Below are positions 1 to 7,905 of a DNA stretch of 40,933 nt, piece after piece. This DNA comes from Aquincola sp. (GTDB lineage Bacteria > Pseudomonadota > Gammaproteobacteria > Burkholderiales > Burkholderiaceae_C). Both the position numbers and the translations under genes were made by a program. A model generated the notes under the pieces. The model searched no databases and was not told the DNA's origin. It worked only from the letters and a program-made list of their open reading frames with translations. The stretch lies in contig JAOUIM010000001.1 of the NCBI GenBank assembly GCA_029884035.1, positions 1 to 40,933 of the forward strand. Reading direction: 5' to 3'. Position 1 is the stretch's first letter; every line of letters starts with the position of its first letter.

Positions 1-75
1 TTGAATGACTGGGCTCAACGAAGCGCGATCGATAGCCTGTCGGCGCGGCGCGCGCTTGCCCCCTTGCTCCCCTGA
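1..75 (+). CDS. Possible C-terminal tail of an upstream gene (partial)
   Basis: Frame 1 is open from the first base to a TGA at 73-75 and would encode 24 residues ending in ALAPLLP. The next gene starts 36 bases later with its own ribosome binding site, so this could be the end of a gene lying mostly outside the window. Nothing in so short a tail identifies a family, and an open stretch of this length is not significant in GC-rich DNA. Confidence 0.3.
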   Translation: MNDWAQRSAIDSLSARRALAPLLP

Positions 76-110
76 GCCGGCAAAATCGAGTCACTCGACA
101 AGGAGAATCC

Positions 111-590
111 ATGTCCAAGCTCGTGATGATTCGCAAGTCCCTTCTCGCCGTCGCAGTGCTTTCGCTGACGGGTGTCGCAGCCCAGGCGGCCGACGTTGCC
201 AAGCCTGCCGCGGTTGCCGCGGCGGCCAGCGCGGTCAACGGCGTCAAGCTCGCGACGCTGTGTGCCACCTGCGGCGTCGTTACCGAGGTGAAGAGCGAGA
301 AACGCAAGGGCAAGGCCAGCGGCATGGGCGCGGTGGGGGGCGCCGTGGTCGGCGGCGTGGTGGGCAACAAGATGGGTGACGGCAGCACCGTGGGCACCGT
401 CGGCGGCGCGGCGGTGGGCGGCCTGCTCGGCAACGAAATCGAGAAGCGAACCAAGAGCCACACCGTCTGGGTCACCACAGCAACGATGAAGGACGGCACG
501 GTCAGGAAGTTCGAAGCCGGCGCCGACCCGGGCTGGAAGGCCGGAGCGGTGATCGAAGTCGGTGCCGACGGAAAGCTGACGAAGCGCTAG
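111..590 (+). CDS. Exported glycine-zipper (2TM) protein, SlyB/OmpA-lipoprotein-like
   Basis: The 159-residue protein has a basic N-terminus and a hydrophobic stretch ending in AQA around residue 27, a typical signal peptide, so it is probably periplasmic or envelope-bound. A CATCGVV motif follows, then two glycine-zipper segments rich in GAVGGAVVGG-type repeats at about residues 66-105, then a small beta-rich tail with MKDGTVRKF. Glycine-zipper 2TM domains occur in SlyB-like and other envelope proteins; the exact role is unknown. The ATG at 111 is preceded by AAGGAG about 6 bases upstream. There is no lipobox cysteine, so it is probably not a lipoprotein. It is a paralog of the larger protein at 20836-21585, with which it shares the CxxCGVV motif and zipper arrangement. 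It converges with the sugar-acid operon. Confidence 0.8.
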   Translation: MSKLVMIRKSLLAVAVLSLTGVAAQAADVAKPAAVAAAASAVNGVKLATLCATCGVVTEVKSEKRKGKASGMGAVGGAVVGGVVGNKMGDGSTVGTVGGAAVGGLLGNEIEKRTKSHTVWVTTATMKDGTVRKFEAGADPGWKAGAVIEVGADGKLTKR

Positions 591-606
591 GCGGCCTCGG
601 GCCTGT

Positions 607-2133
607 TCAGGTCACCGGCGCCGGGTTGAACAGCACGAGCGCATTGGCCAGGCGATGCTGCTCGGCCCAGGTGCGCCGGCCGCTCGCCACGTCGAGCAGC
701 AGCCGGAACAGGTCCCAGCCGGCCTCTTCGATCGACTGTGCACCGTCGGCGATGCGGCCCGCATTCATGTCCATCAGGTCGTGCCAGCGCCGCGCCAGGT
801 CGCTGCGCGTGGCGACCTTGACCACCGGGCACGCGGCCAGGCCGTACGGCGTGCCGCGGCCGGTGGTGAAGACATGCAGGTTCATGCCGGCGGCCAGCTG
901 CAGCGTGCCGCAAATGAAGTCCGACGCCGGCGTGGCCGCGAACACCAGGCCGCGCTGATCGCGCGCGAGTTTCTCCCCGGGCGGCAGCACATGCGAGATG
1001 GCCGCGCTGCCGCTCTTGACGACCGAGCCCATCGCCTTCTCGACGATGTTCGACAGGCCGCCGGCCTTGTTGCCCGGCGTGGTGTTGGCGCTGCGGTCGA
1101 CGCCGCCGCGTGCGAGGTAGGTGTCGTACCAGCCGAGTTCGCGCACGATGGCCTCGGCCACGTCGGGGGTCGCCGCGCGCGAGGTCAGCTGCTCGACCGC
1201 GTCGCGCACCTCGGTGTTCTCGCTGAACATCACGGCGGCGCCGGCGCGCACCAGCAGGTCCGTGGCGTAACCCACCGCCGGGTTGGCGGTGGCGCCCGAG
1301 AACGCGTCGCTGCCACCGCATTGCACGCCCACGACGAGTTCGCTCGCAGGCACCGTCTCGCGCCGCCGCGCGTTCAGCCGTTCGAGGTGGTGCTCGGCCG
1401 TCGCGAGGATCGATCCGATCATCGAGTCGAAGCCGACGTGCTGGTCGTCCTGCAGGCGCACCGCGCCGCCGATCGGGATCGTGCCCGGCGGCAGCAGGCG
1501 CTCGGGCTGAAGCTTCTCGCAGCCGAGCGACAACAGCATCACCTCGCCGCCGAAGTTCGGGTTCAGCGCGATGTGGCGCAGCGTGCGGATCGGGATCTCG
1601 GCACCGGGTGCGTCGATGGCCACGCCGCAGCCGTAGGTATGTTCCAGGCCCACCACGCCGTCGACGTTCGGGTAGCGCGGCAACAGCTCGCGGCGGATGC
1701 GATCGACCGCCACGTCGAGCACGCCCGCGACGCACTGCACCGTCGTGCTGATGGCCAGCAGGTTGCGCGTGCCCACCGAGCCGTCGGCATTGCGATAGCC
1801 CTGGAACGTATGGCCCGCCAGTGGCGGCATCGGCGGTGCACGGTGGGTGGCCATCGGCAGGCCGCGCAGTTCGCGCGCAGGCGGCATCTCGAGCAGGCGC
1901 TCGTGGACCCAGCGCCCGGCGGTGATCGGCTCGCGCGCGGTGCCGATCGTCACGCCGTAGCGGCGCACCGGCGTGCCGGCACCGATGTCGACGAGCGACA
2001 CCTTGTGGGCCTGCGGCACGCGCTCGCGCAGCGTCACGCCGCCAGGCAGCACGGTCCCCGCGGGCAGGCCGCCTTCATTGCCGACGATCGCGACGTTGTC
2101 GTCGTCGCGCATGCGGATCAGGACCGGCGTCAC
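607..2133 (-). CDS. garD: Galactarate dehydratase (GarD/UxaA family)
   Basis: This 508-residue protein matches the length and layout of E. coli GarD (523 residues). It has a small N-terminal SAF-like domain (about residues 8-80), a linker, and a large UxaA-type catalytic domain starting at GYRNADGSVGTRN (112-124). Other family blocks visible are YGCGVAI, LNPNFGGEVM, QCGGSDAFSGATANP, SANTTPGNKAGGL and the C-terminal FNPAPVT. The enzyme removes water from galactarate to give 5-keto-4-deoxy-D-glucarate in the cytoplasm. It is the last gene of the leftward operon, 17 bases after the lactonase stop. I chose the GTG at 2133; an in-frame ATG at 2112 would give a protein 7 residues shorter. Neither has a strong ribosome binding site, so translation may depend on the gene upstream. 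Altronate dehydratase is the main alternative, but the similarity to GarD extends end to end. Confidence 0.9.
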   Translation of the reverse strand: MTPVLIRMRDDDNVAIVGNEGGLPAGTVLPGGVTLRERVPQAHKVSLVDIGAGTPVRRYGVTIGTAREPITAGRWVHERLLEMPPARELRGLPMATHRAPPMPPLAGHTFQGYRNADGSVGTRNLLAISTTVQCVAGVLDVAVDRIRRELLPRYPNVDGVVGLEHTYGCGVAIDAPGAEIPIRTLRHIALNPNFGGEVMLLSLGCEKLQPERLLPPGTIPIGGAVRLQDDQHVGFDSMIGSILATAEHHLERLNARRRETVPASELVVGVQCGGSDAFSGATANPAVGYATDLLVRAGAAVMFSENTEVRDAVEQLTSRAATPDVAEAIVRELGWYDTYLARGGVDRSANTTPGNKAGGLSNIVEKAMGSVVKSGSAAISHVLPPGEKLARDQRGLVFAATPASDFICGTLQLAAGMNLHVFTTGRGTPYGLAACPVVKVATRSDLARRWHDLMDMNAGRIADGAQSIEEAGWDLFRLLLDVASGRRTWAEQHRLANALVLFNPAPVT

Positions 2134-2150
2134 CGCGGAGACTTCGCCGC

Positions 2151-3098
2151 TCAGGCGGCACCCTGCACGTTGACGTACAGCGCGTACAGCGAATGGCTGG
2201 CCGCCATGAACAGGCGATTGCGCTTGGCGCCGCCGAAGCACAGGTTGGCGCAGCGCTCGGGCAGGTGGATGTGGCCGAGCGCCTTGCCGGCGGGGTCGAA
2301 GACGCGCACCCCGTCCAGACGTTCCGACGGCACGCGGCCATTGCTGCCCCAGCCGCACCAGATGTGGCCCTCGACGTCGATCGCGATGCCGTCGAGTGCG
2401 CCGCCGTCGGCGGCATCGATCACCAGCCGCTTGTTCGTGAGCGCGCCGTCGGCACCGACGCGATAGGCCCACAGCTTGCGATGCGGCTCGGCCCGGCTCT
2501 CGACCACGTAGAGTTCCGACTCGTCGGGCGAGAACGCGAGACCGTTGGGGCCCTTCAGGTCGGTCAGCACCTGCTGCAGCCCGCCCCCGGGCGCGAGGCG
2601 GTACACCGCGTGGGGCAGCTCCTGCGCCGCCGGCTCGCCCTCCCAGTGGCCCGCGATGCCGAAGCTCGGGTCGGTGAACCAGATCGCGCCGTCCTTTGCG
2701 CAGACGATGTCGTTGGGTGAATTCAGACGCTTGCCGTCGAAGCGGTCAGCGAGCACGGTGACGGAGCCGTCGTATTCGGTGCGCGTGATGCGGCGTGTCA
2801 GGTGCTCGCAGCTGACGAGCCGGCCTTCGCGGTCGCGCGCATGGCCGTTGGCGTTGTTCGATGGCGCGCGAAAGACGCTGGTCGCACCCGAACAATCGTC
2901 CCAGCGCAGGATGCGGTCGTTCGGGATGTCCGACCACAGCAGGTAGCGCCCATCGCCGAACCACACTGGCCCCTCGGCCCAGCGCAGGCCGGTGGCCAGC
3001 TGCTCGACCGAGGCCGAATACAGCCGCAGGCCGAGAAAATTCTCGTTCAGGACCTCGATGGCCGGGTCCGGATAGCGAAGCGAGGGAATGAACGTCAC
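2151..3098 (-). CDS. SMP-30/gluconolactonase family lactonase, probable aldarolactonase
   Basis: The 315-residue protein is a six-bladed beta-propeller of the SMP-30/LRE family. Visible motifs are the metal-site glutamate in WAEGPVWFGDG (about residues 40-50), the LNSPNDIV block with the conserved asparagine, the GPNGLAFSPDE block, and the DGIAIDVEGHIWCGWGSNG block with the metal-binding aspartate. Family members hydrolyse sugar lactones with a divalent metal. Uronate dehydrogenase makes galactaro- or glucaro-lactone, and SMP-30-type uronolactonases (UxuL) are known to open it. The position between a uronate TRAP transporter and galactarate dehydratase supports that role. The start is 12 bases after the dctM stop. 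Substrate assignment rests on context, not on residues I can read. Confidence 0.85.
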   Translation of the reverse strand: MTFIPSLRYPDPAIEVLNENFLGLRLYSASVEQLATGLRWAEGPVWFGDGRYLLWSDIPNDRILRWDDCSGATSVFRAPSNNANGHARDREGRLVSCEHLTRRITRTEYDGSVTVLADRFDGKRLNSPNDIVCAKDGAIWFTDPSFGIAGHWEGEPAAQELPHAVYRLAPGGGLQQVLTDLKGPNGLAFSPDESELYVVESRAEPHRKLWAYRVGADGALTNKRLVIDAADGGALDGIAIDVEGHIWCGWGSNGRVPSERLDGVRVFDPAGKALGHIHLPERCANLCFGGAKRNRLFMAASHSLYALYVNVQGAA

Positions 3099-3110
3099 GC
3101 CACGCCCCCG

Positions 3111-4394
3111 TCAGAGACCCATCACCCGCGGCAGCCACACGCTCAGCCACGGCACGTAGGTGACCATCATCAGCACGATGAACAGCGCCACGTAGAACGG
3201 CGTCATGGCCCTGGCCACCACGCCGATCTTCAGCTTGGCGATCGCGCTGCCGACGAACAGCACGCTGCCCACCGGTGGCGTGATCAGTCCCATCCCGAGG
3301 TTGACCATCATGATCATGCCGAAATGCACCGGGTCGACGCCCAGCAGCTTGACCATCGGCAGCAGGATCGGTGTCAGGATGAGGATCAGCGGTGCCATGT
3401 CCATCAGGGTGCCGAGCAGCAGCAGCATGATGTTGATGAGCAGCAGGATCACGTACTTGTTGTCGGACAGGCTGGTGAAGAACGTCGTGACCTTCAGCGG
3501 AATCTGCATCAGCGTCATCAGATAGCCGAAGCAGGCCGCAAAGCCGATCAGGATCATCACGATCGTCACCGTCTTGACGGTGCGGTGCACGAGCTTGGGC
3601 AGGTCGCGCCATTTGTAGTCGCGGTAGACGAACATCGTGACGCCGAAGGCCCAGACGACGGCGATCGACGCGCTCTCGTTGGCCGTGAACACGCCCGACA
3701 GGATGCCGCCGAGGATGATGACCATCGTCATCATTCCCCACAGCGCATCGACGCAGATCTTCAGCGCCTGGCGCAGCGGAATGACCTCGCCCTTGGGATA
3801 GTTCTTCTTGCGGGCGATCATCAGGCACAGGGCGGCAAGCGTCAGCCCCATCAGCAGCCCCGGCAGCACACCCGCCACGAACAGCGCCGCGATGCTCACC
3901 GTGCCGCCCGCGGCCAGCGAATAGATCACCGCGTTGTGGCTCGGCGGGATCAGGATGGCCTGAACCGATCCGCTGCAGGTGACCGCGGTCGCGAACTCGC
4001 GCGGATAGCCGCGCTTCTCCATCTCGGGGATGAGCACCGAGCCGATCGACGCCGTATCGGCCACCGAGGAGCCCGAAATTGCCCCGAAGAAGGTGCTGGC
4101 CATGATGTTGACCAGCGACAGCCCGCCACGCACGAAGCCCACCAGCACACCGGCGAAAGCAACCAGGCGCCGCGCCATGCCGCCCTCGGCCATGATGGCG
4201 CCCGCCAGCACGAAGAACGGGATTGCCAGCAGCGAGAACTTGTTGACGCCGGCGGCCAGTTGGATCATCACCGCGTCGAGCGGGACGTCGATCCACAGCG
4301 CGCCGACCAGGGAAGCCAGGCCGAGCGCGTAGGCGATCGGCATCCCGATCGCCATCAACAGCACGAAACTGCCAAGCAGCACGAAGGCATCCAT
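3111..4394 (-). CDS. dctM: TRAP transporter large permease (DctM)
   Basis: This 427-residue, very hydrophobic protein is the 12-TM subunit of a tripartite ATP-independent periplasmic transporter, which moves substrate across the inner membrane with a sodium or proton gradient. The length matches the family. Typical DctM blocks visible are FFVLAGAIMAEGGMARRLVAFA, GAISGSSVADTASIGSVLIPEM, IPPSHNAVIYSLAAGGTVSIAALFVAGVLPGLLMG (read in parts) and the C-terminal GMGLITPPVGSVLFVGSAIA. Its ATG shares a base with the stop of dctQ (TGATG), so the two permease genes are translationally coupled. With dctQ and dctP it forms a complete transporter; the substrate is inferred from context to be a hexuronate or aldarate. 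Confidence 0.93.
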   Translation of the reverse strand: MDAFVLLGSFVLLMAIGMPIAYALGLASLVGALWIDVPLDAVMIQLAAGVNKFSLLAIPFFVLAGAIMAEGGMARRLVAFAGVLVGFVRGGLSLVNIMASTFFGAISGSSVADTASIGSVLIPEMEKRGYPREFATAVTCSGSVQAILIPPSHNAVIYSLAAGGTVSIAALFVAGVLPGLLMGLTLAALCLMIARKKNYPKGEVIPLRQALKICVDALWGMMTMVIILGGILSGVFTANESASIAVVWAFGVTMFVYRDYKWRDLPKLVHRTVKTVTIVMILIGFAACFGYLMTLMQIPLKVTTFFTSLSDNKYVILLLINIMLLLLGTLMDMAPLILILTPILLPMVKLLGVDPVHFGMIMMVNLGMGLITPPVGSVLFVGSAIAKLKIGVVARAMTPFYVALFIVLMMVTYVPWLSVWLPRVMGL

Positions 4395-4924
4395 CAGCGC
4401 GCTCCCTCGGGCGCAGACGCGTTTTCCTCATGGATCACGATCGCGCGCAGGGCCTGCGATCCGTACACCAGGTGCTCGATCACGAACAGCAAGGTGATCG
4501 CACTGCCGATCGGGATCGCGGCGTAGGTGACGCCGACCGGAAGCCAGGGCAATTCGGCGATCGTTTGGCCCATCGTCTCGACGCACAGCCGCGTGCCGTA
4601 GAAGACGACGAACAGGCACACGACGGCCATCAGCCCGTGCACCAACACCTCGCCGGCGCGGTGCAGCGAGGCGGGCAGCCGCTCGGTCAGCATCGTCACC
4701 GCGATGTGCGCGCCGGCGCGGTAGGCCGCCGCAGCGCCGATGAAGGTGAACGACATCATCAGCAGGATCGCGATCGGTTCGGGCCACTGCGACCCCGTTC
4801 CGAGCACGTAGCGGGTGAACACACCCCAGGGAATGATCAGCGACATGAGGGCGATCGCGGCGCCCGCGATCCAGATGCTGGCCAGGTAGATCTGGTCCAT
4901 CAACCGCAGGTAGGGGTGGTCCAT
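4394..4924 (-). CDS. dctQ: TRAP transporter small permease (DctQ)
   Basis: The 176-residue protein has four hydrophobic segments and the usual DctQ features: an early membrane helix, the WPEPIAILLMMSFTFIGAAAAYRAGAHI-type stretch (about residues 43-70, with the conserved alanine-glycine-histidine block) and a helix ending in a charged C-terminal tail. DctQ binds DctM in the inner membrane and is required for transport. The ATG at 4924 has AGGA about 8 bases upstream. It overlaps dctM by one base and lies 114 bases after dctP; that gap contains a long hairpin at 4989-5025. Confidence 0.9.
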   Translation of the reverse strand: MDHPYLRLMDQIYLASIWIAGAAIALMSLIIPWGVFTRYVLGTGSQWPEPIAILLMMSFTFIGAAAAYRAGAHIAVTMLTERLPASLHRAGEVLVHGLMAVVCLFVVFYGTRLCVETMGQTIAELPWLPVGVTYAAIPIGSAITLLFVIEHLVYGSQALRAIVIHEENASAPEGAR

Positions 4925-4988
4925 GGCGTGTCCTGGCTTGCCCGGGGGAGTCGAGCCTGCCTGATTCGTCTTGTTGTCGGGGGCTTGG

Positions 4989-5025
4989 GCGGCGAGACGG
5001 CCTGCTCGTGCAGCCGCCTCGCCGC
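4989..5025 (-). promoter_or_regulatory. Intercistronic hairpin between dctP and dctQ
   Basis: Two 12-base arms (4989-5000 and 5014-5025) are complementary at 11 of 12 positions around a 13-base loop. In the leftward transcript the hairpin begins 14 bases after the dctP stop. No T-run follows, so it is not a standard terminator. Hairpins in this position often stabilise the 3' end of binding-protein mRNA and let the binding protein be made in excess over the permease; that role is inferred. Confidence 0.5.
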
Positions 5026-5038
5026 AGTCAGGCCTTCC

Positions 5039-6004
5039 TTACTTGACCGCGTCGATGCGCGCCATCAGGTCGGCGTACTGCGCGCCGTACTTGGCGCGCA
5101 CCGGTGCGGTGGCGTCGTACCAGACCTTGTTGTCCATCTCGATGAACTCGACGCCCTCGGCCTTGAGCTTGGCCGTGTAGTCGGCCACCGCCGCGTCCCA
5201 CAGCTTGCGCTGCTCGAACTGCGCCTCGCGTGCGAACTTCTTCACCAGCGCCTGGTCGGCCGGGCTCAGCTTGTCGTAGGTGACCTTCGACATCACCAGG
5301 ATCTCGGGAATGATGAGGTGGTTCGTCTGCGTGTAGTACTTGGCGCCGGCCTTGAAGTGGTTGGCCGTGTACAGGCTCGGCGGATTGTTCTCGGCGCCGT
5401 CGATCACGCCGGTCTGCAGCGCGGTAAAGACCTCGCCATAGCCCATGCTGATGCCGTTGCCGCCCATCGCGTTCATCGTGTCGACGAACAGCGGGTTGCC
5501 CATCATGCGGATCTTCTGGCCCTTCAGGTCGGCCGGGCTGCGCACGGGCTTCTTCGTGTACAGGCTGCGCGAGCCGCCGTCCATCCAGGCCAGGCCGATG
5601 AGCTTGTTCGGCGAGGCACTGACCTTGTCCAGCAGTTCCTGGCCGATCGGTCCGTCGATCACTGCGCGCATGTGGGCGATGTTGCGGAACACGAAGGGCA
5701 TGTTGAACACGTTGACCTCGGGCGTCACCGGGCCGATGGGTCCGAGCGAGGTGCGCAGGATCTGGATTGCGCCGACCTGGGTCTGCTCGATCATGGCCTT
5801 TTCGTCGCCGAGCACGCTGCCCGGGAACATCTGGAACTTGATGCGCCCCTGCGTGGCGGCGTCGAGCTTCTTGCCCATGTTCTCCACCGCGACGACCGTG
5901 GGATAGCCGGGCGGGTGCACATCGGCGGCCTTCATCGTCTGGGCCAGCGCGGGCAGCGCCGCCATGGTGATGGCAAGGGCGATCAAGGTTCGGCGGATGA
6001 TCAT
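5039..6004 (-). CDS. dctP: TRAP transporter solute-binding protein (DctP), probably for hexuronates
   Basis: The 321-residue protein begins MIIRRTLIALAITMAALPALAQ, a signal peptide cleaved near residue 20, and is therefore periplasmic. The DctP fold is supported by FPGSVLGDEKAMIEQTQVG, the MPFVFRN block, the YTKKPVRSPADLKGQKIRMM block containing the ligand-contacting arginine region, GEVFTALQTGVIDGAENNP and KVTYDKLSPADQ. I chose the ATG at 6004 because AAGGAG lies 8 bases upstream and the signal peptide starts there; an in-frame ATG at 6058 would add 18 non-signal residues. The binding protein captures substrate for DctQM. Related Burkholderiales proteins bind glucuronate and galacturonate, which agrees with the uronate dehydrogenase gene upstream, but specificity here is inferred. 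Confidence 0.92.
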   Translation of the reverse strand: MIIRRTLIALAITMAALPALAQTMKAADVHPPGYPTVVAVENMGKKLDAATQGRIKFQMFPGSVLGDEKAMIEQTQVGAIQILRTSLGPIGPVTPEVNVFNMPFVFRNIAHMRAVIDGPIGQELLDKVSASPNKLIGLAWMDGGSRSLYTKKPVRSPADLKGQKIRMMGNPLFVDTMNAMGGNGISMGYGEVFTALQTGVIDGAENNPPSLYTANHFKAGAKYYTQTNHLIIPEILVMSKVTYDKLSPADQALVKKFAREAQFEQRKLWDAAVADYTAKLKAEGVEFIEMDNKVWYDATAPVRAKYGAQYADLMARIDAVK

Positions 6005-6035
6005 GAAGGTCTCCTTTGGGGGAAGGGCAGTGGTT

Positions 6036-6854
6036 TCAGAATGGCCCTTGGGTGACAAAGCCGCCGCCCTGGTAGACGGCTGCGGGGTTCTTGCGGTCGA
6101 TCACGGGCTGGCGCGCTTCGACCGCGGCGCGGAATGGCTCGGAACTGTCTTGCGGCAGATAGCCCACGTGGCGGGCGCTCGTGTTATCCCACCAGGTCGT
6201 TCGGTTGTCGCTCACGCCATAGATGATGCTGTGGCCGACGATCGGCGCCGTCAAGGCGGCGACGACCAGCCGCTCCAGGTCGTCGAAGCTCATCCAGGTG
6301 GCCAGCATGCGGCGGTCCTTCGGCTCGGGGAATGACGACCCGATGCGCAGGCTGACGGTCTCGATGCCGTACTTGTCCCAGTACAGCTGCGCCAGGTTCT
6401 CACCGAAGGCCTTGCTCAGGCCGTAGAAGCCGTCGGGCCGCACCGGGTCCTGCGGCGAGACCACCTCGTCCTGGCGGTAGAAGCCGGTCACGTGGTTTGA
6501 ACTCGCGAAGACGATGCGGGGCACCCTGTGCAACCGCGCCGCCTCGTACAAATTGACCATGCCGACGATGTTGCCGGCCAGGATCGGATCCCACGGCTGC
6601 TCGGTGGACACGCCACCCATGTGGACGACCGCGTCGACATCCTGCAGAAGGGCCAACACCTGCGCCTTGTCCTCGAGCGCGGCCAGCACGATTTCCTCGC
6701 CGTCGCCGGCCGGACCGAAGTCGCGCCGGTGCGACAGCCGAAGGGTGTCGCAATAGACCTTCAGGCGCGGGCGCAGTTCTTTTCCCAGATTGCCGGCGGC
6801 TCCGGTGAGCAGCAGGCGGCGGAAGCGGATCGGCGTGGCGGGCTGGGCAAGCAT
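6036..6854 (-). CDS. udh: Uronate dehydrogenase (NAD-dependent, SDR/epimerase family)
   Basis: The 272-residue protein is an extended short-chain dehydrogenase. It has the NAD-binding GAAGNLG at 18-24, FASSNH at 116-121 and the catalytic Tyr144-x3-Lys148 in YGLSK. The HVTGFY, PDGFYGLSKAFGENLA and WWDN segments resemble Agrobacterium and Pseudomonas uronate dehydrogenase closely. The enzyme oxidises galacturonate or glucuronate at C1 to the aldarolactone, the entry step of the oxidative pathway. It is the first gene of the leftward operon. The ATG at 6854 places the Rossmann strand at the usual distance from the N-terminus; an ATG at 6944 would add 30 residues lying across a hairpin and is less likely. 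No strong ribosome binding site is visible. Confidence 0.9.
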   Translation of the reverse strand: MLAQPATPIRFRRLLLTGAAGNLGKELRPRLKVYCDTLRLSHRRDFGPAGDGEEIVLAALEDKAQVLALLQDVDAVVHMGGVSTEQPWDPILAGNIVGMVNLYEAARLHRVPRIVFASSNHVTGFYRQDEVVSPQDPVRPDGFYGLSKAFGENLAQLYWDKYGIETVSLRIGSSFPEPKDRRMLATWMSFDDLERLVVAALTAPIVGHSIIYGVSDNRTTWWDNTSARHVGYLPQDSSEPFRAAVEARQPVIDRKNPAAVYQGGGFVTQGPF

Positions 6855-6908
6855 GGTGGTCGGGTCGTTCGGTGGAATCGCCAATGTGCAGGCGGCTTGA
6901 TCAGTCGC

Positions 6909-6930
6909 GGCGGATGGTGCAACATCCGCC
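6909..6930 (-). promoter_or_regulatory. Perfect hairpin in the udh leader
   Basis: Eight-base arms GGCGGATG (6909-6916) and CATCCGCC (6923-6930) flank a 6-base loop. The element lies between the putative operator and the udh start codon, so it would form in the 5' leader of the leftward operon if transcription starts near 6945. It has no T-run. It may stabilise the mRNA or affect translation, or be a second protein-binding dyad. Confidence 0.4.
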
Positions 6931-6945
6931 CACCGCAAAGTCATC

Positions 6946-6960
6946 AGTTGTCGTACAACT
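6946..6960. promoter_or_regulatory. Probable GntR operator in the divergent udh/gntR promoter region
   Basis: AGTTGTCGTACAACT is a dyad with perfect 6-base arms and a 3-base centre. It fits the FadR-subfamily pattern GT-N3-AC seen at many GntR operators. It lies between the divergent genes, 62 bases before gntR and 92 bases before udh, and touches a TATAAT sequence. A related site, identical at 12 of 15 positions when read on the opposite strand, lies at 7852-7866. Confidence 0.6.
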
Positions 6961-6965
6961 ATAAT
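6960..6965 (+). promoter_or_regulatory. Candidate -10 element of the gntR promoter
   Basis: TATAAT lies immediately beside the operator dyad and 57 bases before the gntR start, so operator occupancy would block it. No convincing -35 hexamer is visible 16-18 bases upstream, so a second DNA-binding factor or a poor -35 must be assumed. Confidence 0.35.
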
Positions 6966-7021
6966 GATTTACCGAACCACGAACCCCGTCAAGCCATCGC
7001 GCGATAGGGTTTTCCCTCGAT

Positions 7022-7816
7022 ATGACCACCCGCTTGCGCTCTGATCACGCGCCGCGTCGCGCGGCCCCTGTGGCGGCGCGACGGCCGCGCAACCTGGCCC
7101 TCGAGCTGGTCGAGTCGCTCGGCGACCGCATCCGCGACGGGCGCCTCGCGCCGGGTGACAAACTGCCGACGGAGGCGGAGATCATGGCGGTCTACGGCGT
7201 CAGTCGCACGGTGGTGCGCGAGGCGTTGTCCAAGCTGCAGGCTGCTGGGCAGGTGCGCACCCGCCACGGCATCGGTACCTTCGTCGTCGGCGCAGGCGAC
7301 GCGGCGCCGTTTCGCATCACACCCGAGCAGCTGGCCACGCTGCAGGATGTGATCGCGATGCTCGAGTTGCGCATCGGCCTGGAGACGGAGTCCGCGGCCC
7401 TTGCCGCACAGCGGCGCACGGCGCAAAACCTGCGCGAGATGCGCGCCGCGCTCGACGACTTCGCGGCCACGGTGGAGGCCGGGCGCGACGCCGTGGCGGC
7501 CGACGTGCGCTTTCATCTCGAGATCGCGCGCGCGACGCAGAATCCGCATTTTGCCGAGCTGATGGCCGCGCTGGGTTCCGGAATGATCCCTCGCGCGCGG
7601 CTCGACGCATCGCCAACGCCGACACCGCTCACGGACGAACGGCGCGAGTACCTGCGCCGCGTCAACGGCGAGCATGAAAGCATCCTGGATGCCATCGCCA
7701 GGCAAGACAGCGAAGCCGCTCGCGCCGCGATGCTCACCCACCTCGCCAACAGCCGCGAGCGACGGCGGCGCGCAAGCGTTGACCCGGCAGCGGTCGCTGC
7801 GCGCGCGGCCGGCTGA
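7022..7816 (+). CDS. GntR-family regulator, FadR/FCD subfamily, of the hexuronate genes
   Basis: The 264-residue protein has an N-terminal winged helix (about residues 25-95) with LAPGDKLPTEAEIM and YGVSRTVVREALSKLQAAG, the GntR recognition helix, and RHGIGTFV at the wing. The C-terminal FCD helical domain contains RIGLETESAALAA and the metal/ligand histidine blocks FHLEIARATQNPHF and NGEHESILDAIA. FCD regulators usually bind a sugar acid and are released from DNA by it. Its position between divergent uronate-catabolism units, and the matching dyads at 6946-6960 and 7852-7866, suggest local repression relieved by a uronate or aldarate. The ATG at 7022 lacks a clear ribosome binding site. Confidence 0.9.
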   Translation: MTTRLRSDHAPRRAAPVAARRPRNLALELVESLGDRIRDGRLAPGDKLPTEAEIMAVYGVSRTVVREALSKLQAAGQVRTRHGIGTFVVGAGDAAPFRITPEQLATLQDVIAMLELRIGLETESAALAAQRRTAQNLREMRAALDDFAATVEAGRDAVAADVRFHLEIARATQNPHFAELMAALGSGMIPRARLDASPTPTPLTDERREYLRRVNGEHESILDAIARQDSEAARAAMLTHLANSRERRRRASVDPAAVAARAAG

Positions 7817-7851
7817 GAAGGCTCGGTCTGGGCTTGCGATCGCCCGGACTA

Positions 7852-7866
7852 TGTTGTACGATGACT
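7852..7866. promoter_or_regulatory. Second probable GntR operator, before the TctC gene
   Basis: TGTTGTACGATGACT matches the reverse complement of the dyad at 6946-6960 at 12 of 15 positions, including an uninterrupted GTTGTACGA. It lies in the 89-base gap after gntR, 39 bases before the tctC start. It suggests that the tctC-gudD-aldolase unit has its own promoter controlled by the same regulator. Confidence 0.5.
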
Positions 7867-7905
7867 GACAACAACCCGGGATTTTCCATTGCTCCGGAGC
7901 CCTTC

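Noticed and set aside
655..2466. Long open frame on the plus strand opposite garD and the lactonase
   Set aside because: It is rich in Arg, Ala and His, has no motif or ribosome binding site, and lies antisense to well-supported genes. Such frames are common in very GC-rich DNA.
4430..6055. Long plus-strand open frame opposite dctQ and dctP
   Set aside because: It has the composition of a shadow frame (many Arg, Asp and His) and no domain, while the minus-strand genes have clear families.
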